Positions 56,673 to 64,000 of a stretch of 64,000 nt of DNA are shown piece by piece. Under the pieces are notes generated by a model that was not told the DNA's origin, did not search any database, and was given only the letters and a program-made list of their open reading frames with translations. Position 1 is the stretch's first letter. Each line of letters begins with the position of its first letter. The stretch covers positions 51,646,001-51,710,000 of the forward strand of contig CM034546.1 of NCBI GenBank assembly GCA_020055645.1, in the 5' to 3' direction. The DNA comes from Tomocerus qinae (lineage: Eukaryota > Arthropoda > Collembola > Entomobryomorpha > Tomoceridae). The position numbers and the translations under genes are program-made.

Positions 56673-57655
56673 AATGAGTATTATTCTTTCGCCGTCACAG
56701 TTCTCCTATTGTATTCGACAGACAATGAATCATTTGTTGCAATACAAAAGGCTCAACTTCAGCTCAAACTTCGAGTCGAGGAAATGAACCTGGGAGGTCT
56801 AACTACACTATTCAACTACGAGTCTATTGGGGAACAACTCATAACCGAAACCCGACAATATTTCCCGAACGACGAATGTCAGTTTACACAGTAAGCAAAA
56901 TGTTAATGACAACATTACTAAATCTGATTGACTACATATGCGAATGCGATTGACTACAAATACGACTGCGATGGATTACATATACGGATGAGATTGACTA
57001 CATGTTATACGAATGCAATTAAAGATATGAAATAAACAAGTAGTACTTTCAATTATTATTATTTATAAATTATATTTATATATTTTGAAATACAAAATAG
57101 CCGAATTCCAAGTTGGAAGGCAACCGACACCTAACAAAGAGTCAACGTTGAATCTTTTACAATAGTACTATTTAATATAATATGCCGTTCGTATAATGGA
57201 CATGTAACCAAGCAGTCTCATGTACACGGGCACTAGATAAGAACGGAGGATAAATGCATGGTGAGTGCCAATATTTTCACGCTCCAAACCTTACTCTACA
57301 TAATGATCTCCAAAGGATGACGTCCCCCTACCTAAAATAGGTCACGGTCAAGATGCACAGTTAAACAATAGGCAATTTCAAAATTCAAACGTATGTACAG
57401 TGGGGTAAAACAAAAAAATCCAATTTTTCGAAAAATAGGAATAAAAATAAAAATTCTTCCAACAGCCTTCCATCTTGGAATTCGGCTATTTTTTATTGTC
57501 GGGTTTCGGTTATGAGTTGTTCCCCAATAGACTCGTAGTGGAATAGTGTAGTTAGACCTCGAAGTTTGAGCTGAAGTTGAGTCTTTTGTATTGCAACATG
57601 ATTCATTGTCTGTCGAATACAATGGGAGAATTATGACGGCGAAAGAATAATACAA
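56673..57655. mobile_element. Foldback element beside the NLR-like gene
   Basis: 56673-56862 and 57478-57655 are inverted copies (CGACAGACAATGAATCAT, CAACTTCAGCTCAAACTTCG, GGGGAACAACTCATAACCGA). A second inverted pair lies inside: AATAGCCGAATTCCAAGTTG near 57098 with its complement near 57480. Part of the arm (CGAAGTTTGAGCTGAAGTTG, TTGTATTGCAACAT) also occurs in diverged form at 39695-39740, at the edge of the satellite foldback, so the two elements belong to one family. The open frames in the arms are not genes. Confidence 0.82.
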
Positions 57656-57757
57656 TCAATACATACCGATATCAGTAGGCACAGTCGAGAACTGGTCACT
57701 GCTTTCCAACACATGACACACTAAATACTAATTAAATACTATTCTAATATAACAAGT

Positions 57758-60700
57758 TTAGTACAATTTTGTTAACCCCAGAAACTCTTTCATCTCCATT
57801 CCCCTCCCACTTCCTTCCTCCCATAAATAATAATCTGCTTTTCTGTCGACGTAGCTGGAGTGAACCGAGAAATCGTCTTTCATCCAATTTATATTTCCGC
57901 ATGCAATTTTCTTTATTTCTATTCTCGTCAACTCAATCAACTCTTTTGGTGTAAATGATAAATAGTCAACAGCGAGTTCGTCTGTCTGAAAGTGACTCAA
58001 CAATTTCTCCAATTTTTTAAAAGGAAAGTCATCTAGAATGAGTTTCTTCAATCTCCTCACTCCTCCAACAAAAATCGTGTCCTTAGTAGATGATTCATTA
58101 AATATTTTAATGTGGGTGACGCTTTTGGGCAGTAGATCTACATTTACTTCTTTCATCTCGAAGAAACGGATGAGTGTGAGGTTGTCAAATCGGGAAAAAG
58201 ACAAGAAATGAATATCGGACATCCTCCACAGTACCATATATTTCAAATTGGGACAGTCAAATGGTTCATTACAAACCATTTCTGCTGCCACCAAATCGAG
58301 TATTTCAATTGTTGGTTCAAGACAAGAGATATTCAAAGAAGAAAAATTAAATGACATTTCTTTGACTTTCATTTTCGTCGTTTCCACAAATGGAATATTC
58401 CCCAATTCTAATCTTTGAATATTCCAATCAGCCTTATTCCAATTCAATTTTACTTGATTCTCCTCCCAAATCCAATTGGATTGTAGATATTGTAGCCATA
58501 TTAGAATACGATAGCAGAAAATTGCTCTTGATCCAGTAATTCTGCTCTGACTTTTGGAAATTCTTTTCTAAGTTCTTCATCAGCGTATTTGGTGAAAGGA
58601 ATTAACTTGTAGTCGATAAATCCTTCACAGCCGAGAATCTTCCTAAGCGTCACCTTCTCCATCTCTCGTCCGTTGTGACGAATCACTTGGTGCAAAAGTC
58701 GATGAACACTCAATATAATTTTGATTTTGCTGTCAATTTCAACTTTCCTTTTGGCGACAAGGGAATATTTCTTTAAGATTTTGATTGCTCTTTTCAACTT
58801 TTCCTCGTTTTCAAAATTTAATACTTTCATGAAGAATTCGATTTCTACGTCATCTGGTCGAATGTAACCAAAGATTTTCAACACTTCGTGTGCTTCTTTT
58901 CCGTTACTTTCTTTTAACATCAACTCTATGGCAACATCTACATTTTTGTTGATTGTCCTTTCATAATCATCAAATTTGCCATCAATGAGCTTTTCTAATA
59001 TATTTTTCTCCAGGTAACTTTTTAAACCAATTTTTCCACCATTCAGGGCAGCGACAGACAATTGAAGAGCCAATGGAAGATTCCCCATTAATCGACATAA
59101 TTCTTTGAGTTGTGATTCTGTATGCTTTATGGACAACTTCAGATTAATTTTCAAGAATTCCAGACTTTCTTCTTCACTGAAAATGTCTAGTTTCAAGTCA
59201 GATATTTTCCCGAATGCGGTCTCCGTCCCCCATTCACGACTTCGTGACGTGATGATACAATAAAAGTTCCTTTCGTCTTTAGGAAGGACTTTTTTAATTC
59301 CATCCGTCCCTTTGTAATTTTCTGCATTGTCGTACACCCAAAGGCATTTAAAACCTCTCAACGAATCAAAACATTTTCTGGAATAATCTTGAACTTTGAC
59401 CAGTTCATTTCTATTTGGTATTTCCAAATCTGTAGCCAGACTTTTAAAGGAGTTAAGTAGACTACCTTCCCCGCAGTCGATCCAGATAATGTGATCATAT
59501 TCTTGTTCGTAAGTGTGAGCATACCATTTGGCAGTGAGAGTTTTCCCGACTCCTCCCATTCCCGAATATTTGGAAGCGAAGCAGCTGGCGACTCTTGAAA
59601 TTCCGAAACGTCAGTCGTCAATTAACAGTTTGCCTCCGGATTTTCTTTTAAGAAGGGACTTTATTAGCGGTACTTTCTCTGGCCACCATTTTTTATTGAT
59701 TTTTGGGTGGAAAATGGTATTTCTCATTTGCAGTAGAGATAATTTTTGAGAAACGTTGCTTCTTTCAATTTTCTGTGCACAATGTTCGTTGTTTGTCTTG
59801 TATAGTATTTCAAGAAATAAATTTCTGAGTGCTAGCGAATCCTTCTTTTGCAGAGTAGACAACAGACTATAACTTCTCCGGCTTGAAGTTTTTTCTGCTT
59901 TCTATAAAAATATTTAATAATTGCGTTTATTAACCTGGCTGGATGAAATATTTAACACTTAATAGTCCGGTTGAGTTGACATTGGTTTCCAGCTAAAAAG
60001 TTAGGTTTACAAATGTGTGAAAGTGCTAATAGTATAAAAGGAAAGGAATAAAACTCCTGTTTAGCTCGCCTAAATAAGGCAGCTTATAGAATCGCACATT
60101 CTGTCCGTCCGTCCGATTTAAATCCGCTTCGACGAAATTTAAGATTTTATAATATAGTAAATTAAATCGGAAAACATCTATTGTAGGACGGAAAAAATCT
60201 ATTTCGAATTTATATTCAAATTGACTGTCAAATTTACATTTTTCGAATTACTTTTCATTATAGCAGTCAACATCAACCGATTTTGATATGTTGTTTATTT
60301 TGATACTCAATATTGATCAATTTTGATTATCTGTTTATTTTGATACTTAATATTATCCAAATTGGTTTTTCTGTTGATTTTGATAGTCAAAATTAATCTA
60401 TTTCTATTTTCTGTTGCCTTTTATAGTCGAAGTTAATCTATTTCGATTTTCTATTGATTTTGATGGTCAACAATCATTTATTTTGACTTTAATACTTATT
60501 ATTAACTTATAAATATCAAAATAAACCTATTTCTATTACTCTACCAAACATGTGTACACGCTCCCATTCACTCAGGCGAGCTTCTGTTACGGCTTGCAGT
60601 AGGTTTTGACTTTACACTACCTAGGTGCAAGAGGGTTAATACTAATATACGATTGTATTTTGTTCTCATTGTGGGCAATTAATTTATAGCGGGAACTTAG

Positions 60701-62982
60701 GAAAGTGGATTTATGTTGTGGATTTGCACTAAATTATTTCATTTTGAAGAACATAATACCATAATTTTTGTTTTTAATAATAAAGTGTGAAAAAAGAAAA
60801 ATTGCATTTGGTCAATGTCATTTTTATAAAATAAATAAATATTCCCGGCAATTAAGGCCTTATTTGGTAATTTACATACGTTTGTAGGATAAGGGTAAAC
60901 GAAAAATACTGAAGGCAGTTGAAGCTAAAAAGCAATGTTTCATTAACCTGAAACTCTGCCACTGGTTGCAAGATTTGAAACTAAGACAGAAATTTATTTC
61001 ATTGTTTTGCAATTAATTTATTTCCAAATATTCCAATTAACTAAAATACTTTTTATAAGGAAATCAAACTGTAAGCCCATGAAATTTTACCCAAAGTGTC
61101 AAGAGCCACCAATTGAGTTTTATGTAATAGTGATTGAGATATCACAGATATAGACCATGTAAAGTCATGAAGTTGGGGCATGAATCTCTAGAAAATAAAT
61201 CAGTTTATAAGGTATTTTGACGTATTAATCGAATTAATTCTCCGAAAAACTATGTAAAATAGTTAACACCATGCGCCAACCTTCCCATTTAGATGTAGAT
61301 ACCAGAGTCAGGCGTACGTAGAGTCAAGTGTAGTGACAACAACTAACAATCCACCTCTAAATTTCTCAATATTTAAAAATCCCCCTTCAATATTTCATCC
61401 GATTTTTACCAGAGATGAGCTGGAAATCACTTCCCCACCCTCCCCACCCTCAGAAAGTTTTTAGGGCAAAGTATGCCATATTATGCCATATCTTGACAGG
61501 TAAAAATGAGTAAATGGGGGTAAATCGAGATTATAAGTGTCTTGGGAGGGCGAGGGACTAACTTTCACGCACCGTTTAATACTGAATTATACAGAGGTGG
61601 GTGCCATCCCTAATTTAACCATGCAAATAAGACCCACATCCATCCCCATCTCCTACTTTAATGTGATTTTAGGGATGGGGGGATGGGAAGGAAAGTTACT
61701 TTCAAACCAAGTAAGGGATGGATACGATATGTTTAGTTTTACATTTTATTTCGAAGTATGCAGTGGGAATGGAAAGTCTTAGTGTCAAGTAAGAAGGGGC
61801 AAGTCGGTATGACTTGAGCTGAGATTTATGTGGTAGGGATGGGTAAGGTATGGCTTGAACCTAGTTTAAGTAGTAGGGATGAAAACGGGAAGGATGACAG
61901 GAACCTACTTACCTATTCGATTGTCTAAAATATATTACCGCTTACGCACGTGGTATTCCAAGAAAAACAATAATACCTCGAGCTTTATTACTATAAGGTC
62001 AAAATCAACAGCTCTATTTCTGATTGTTAGTAATTATAACTATAAGCCTTCCATTGCGCACTTATTGACTACCAAAAAATTGTCTTTACATAATTAAATT
62101 AACAACAAATATTATTCAAGCTTTGAATACTTGAATCTTCATAATATATACAGCTATAGTTTTTAGCGATCTTTTCACTTCTCAAGTAAACAGTCCAACT
62201 CTGGGAACAAATTGTATTAATAGAAAGGTTAGAGCCAGTTCCATAGGGAATTGGTTTCTACTTTTACAGTATACTTGAATTTTATAAAAAATTAACTTAC
62301 GTAAACCAGCACAACGTATTATATTGATCTTGTTTTGTGACCCCTTACTTTAGGGATTGAGTACAATACGGCAAGGTATGGTTCCTTGCATCGCTAGTTG
62401 AATAGGGTAGCGTACGGTAAGACTCCCTACTTTACTGGATCAGTACGGTAGGTTAGGTTACCGTATGCTTTAGAATCCGACGTAGTGATTATGGTAGCTA
62501 CGATATGTTTCCTTACTTTACGAGTAGGGTAGGGTAGGGTACGGTAAGACTCCTTACTTTACTGGTATTTTAGGGTACGGTATGGTTCCACCGGAATCTC
62601 GTTTCAGCACGTGCTGATGCTGAAACGCGATCACGGTTATGGTTCCTTACTTTGCGAGTTGAGTATGGTAAAGTAAGTTATGCAAGCCCACCTCTCTGCT
62701 GCATTATAACCCAATATCTGCTTTTAGTTCTGCAGATTACAAAATGGCTGCTATATTTTTGAACCTTCTACCCTCCACAGACCAAATATAATAGTGTCTC
62801 TGTCATTACATGGTAGTTTTGATAGTAATTCGAATTTTAAAATTATATAGTATTCTACTTACAATTTCTTCGCTTTCATCTTTGGAAATGATGTTGCTCT
62901 GTTCCAAATGCACGAGTACTGTAGTTAAATTTGTTAGATTTGTTGTCAGGAAATAAAGATTTTGCGAAATTTCTTTTTCCAT
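57758..62982 (-). CDS. CARD - NB-ARC - LRR protein (NLR/Apaf-1-like STAND ATPase), possibly disrupted
   Basis: Exon 1 is 62982-62863 (40 codons from ATG, ending at GTAAGT). Exon 2 starts at 59901 after a TATAG acceptor in the same phase. Together they read as a six-helix CARD-like domain (LVHLEQSNIISKDESEEI, then LLSTLQKKDSLALRNLFLEI), comparable in pattern to the Apaf-1 CARD. After a linker the NB-ARC follows: P-loop GMGGVGKT (59562-59539), Walker B LWVYDNAEN, sensor ITSRSREWG, GNLPLALQ and an MHD-like VHRLLHQVIR. A ~230-codon leucine-rich C-terminus (LKYMVLWRMSDIHFLSF, VRRLKKLILDDF) ends at TAA 57758. Such proteins oligomerise on sensing a signal. Two breaks exist: an in-frame TGA at 59611-59613 before the P-loop, and a frame change near 58500-58540 between NB-ARC and LRR. 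Introns of ~42 and ~47 nt could remove both, which is unusually short; otherwise this is a young pseudogene. Confidence 0.62.
60195..60530. repeat. Dispersed AT-rich repeat, homologous to 5.17-5.57 kb
   Basis: Shares ATCTATTTCGAATTTATATT and repeated TTTTGAT(A/G)GTCAA variants with the copy at the left end of the window. Confidence 0.7.
62340..62690. repeat. Degenerate ~65-bp repeat with a palindrome
   Basis: Units of TAGGGTA(C/G)GGTAAGACTCC and ACTTTACTGG recur irregularly. Within them CGTTTCAGCA and TGCTGAAACG form a 10-bp inverted repeat around an 8-nt loop (~62604-62632). Confidence 0.65.
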
Positions 62983-64000
62983 TTCATTAATTGATAATTA
63001 CGACGATCAAGTTGCTCAAGTTTAAACGCATCGGAAGAAATTGCCGTTATTTGAACAAAACCAAATAACAGTCTGTAAATTAATAAAATATTTAATTATG
63101 AATAATTGTCTTATAATACTAAAACTAGAACCGCAATCGACTGACTAATTTGTCAAAGATAATTATAATGAAATCAGGTTCATTATCAACAACATGAATT
63201 AGAAATATAGTGACCATTCACTGCTTTTTAAAAGGTTCAATTTGACCTGAAATAATTCAACATTTGATAATAATGTTTGCAACGTTTGATGGGTAACATT
63301 AGTAGAATTAAATTTACATTCTGCAAAACAATTATTGCCTACTTATTCCTAACCATGGATTAAGTGTTTATTGTTTGTGTTGCAGGTAATTCTATTTCTT
63401 CCATTTTACTTGGACAAAATCTTACGTGTTGACAGTACTCCAGTCAGCTGTTGTGTGATATTTAGTGGCCAAGGAGAATTGTGTTAAACCTTATTAGAGT
63501 ATATGGCAACCCCTCTGGCTGCGGCTCTGCAATTAATGCTGGAGATAAAATTAAAATCAAATATTATAATTTATCTCTTAAATAAAATATGAGATTAACT
63601 AAGTTTTATACTACGCCTTCTTTCTTGAGAACTTCTAAATTATTCACAAATGAAATAGGGGCGATTGTTGCCACAGAAAAACATTATTTCAGAATACTTT
63701 ACGAACTGCTTCAATATATTTAACTAATTACACCCCTTACCACTAAATTTTAGGTTGTTGGTTTTATAAATCCAATAAGAAACCACTTATTTGCACATAC
63801 CACTGGTAAATTTTAAGGTTCAATTTGTACACAGTATAAGAAATACCGTATTTGTATTGGGCATAATATATTAAGCGACTAATTTCCTCAGAATTATTTG
63901 TCTTTTTAAACAGAGTATAGGTTTAGCTTGACTGAGGAAGCGAGTAAGCCAGCTTATAGAATCGCACAGTTTTTCAGTACGTCGATCTCTACATTTACAT
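62983..64000. other. Upstream region of the NLR-like gene
   Basis: No exon is recognised. 63930-63985 repeats the GCTTATAGAATCGCACA word also seen at ~60083-60100, marking a dispersed repeat. A promoter for the minus-strand gene would be expected here, but I see no clear element. Confidence 0.5.

Larger units (their letters stand above)
59902..62862. other. Large first intron of the NLR-like gene, filled with repeats
   Basis: 60080-60540 holds the AGCTTATAGAATCGCACA word and the TTTTGATAGTCAA repeat shared with 5.2-5.6 kb. 61400-61900 is G-rich low-complexity sequence (GGGATGGG). 62340-62690 is a degenerate repeat of GGGTACGGTAAGACTCCTTA. No other gene is recognised. Confidence 0.6.

Noticed and set aside
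58501..58560. Programmed -1 frameshift between NB-ARC and LRR frames
   Set aside because: The TTTT run there is not a canonical slippery heptamer in the zero frame and no pseudoknot is apparent; an indel or tiny intron is simpler.
59358..59621. 87-codon frame overlapping the P-loop in another frame
   Set aside because: Shadow of the NB-ARC coding sequence.

Overview
The window looks like arthropod nuclear DNA. It is AT-rich, has short GT-AG introns, carries many decayed transposons and satellites, and holds gene families typical of arthropods: divergent ionotropic receptors, alpha-arrestins and a C-type lectin. A springtail (Collembola) is my best guess because expanded ionotropic receptors sit beside an NB-ARC protein gene, but nothing in the sequence proves the taxon. 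There are no bacterial-style operons and I found no tRNA or rRNA gene.

Layout. 1-3.4 kb: the broken N-terminal half of a Helitron Rep protein (minus strand) beside a 13-copy 37-bp minisatellite. 3.4-9.8 kb: minisatellites, a duplicated 119-bp segment, and a 5'-truncated alpha-arrestin gene (copy A) with an inverted-repeat element in its last intron. 9.8-14.2 kb: a complete non-LTR retrotransposon with perfect 15-bp target-site duplications. 14.5-17.2 kb: a decayed non-LTR element on the minus strand. 17.5-28.9 kb: two six-exon alpha-arrestin genes (B and C), relics of further copies, a four-exon secreted C-type lectin gene (minus strand) and a foldback element with 101-bp perfect arms.

29.7-56.4 kb: a minus-strand cluster of five intronless ionotropic-receptor-like genes (645-691 codons) with at least five pseudogene fragments between them. 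Most copies keep a TATA-like block about 150-185 nt upstream of the start. The cluster is split at 39.6-44.2 kb by a large foldback structure whose two arms are head-to-head arrays of a ~132-bp satellite with a ~396-bp higher-order period.

56.5-63.0 kb: a smaller foldback element, then a minus-strand gene that I reconstruct as CARD - NB-ARC - LRR, an NLR/Apaf-1-like STAND ATPase. A phase-matched exon 3 kb upstream completes the CARD. The reading frame after it is interrupted by one TGA and one frame change, so the gene is either decaying or uses very short introns. This is the most unusual gene in the window.

Functionally the host genes fall into three themes. Chemosensation is represented by the receptor cluster, receptor trafficking by alpha-arrestins that would recruit Nedd4-type ubiquitin ligases, and recognition or immunity by the lectin and the NLR-like protein. 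They do not form an operon or shared pathway that the sequence can demonstrate.
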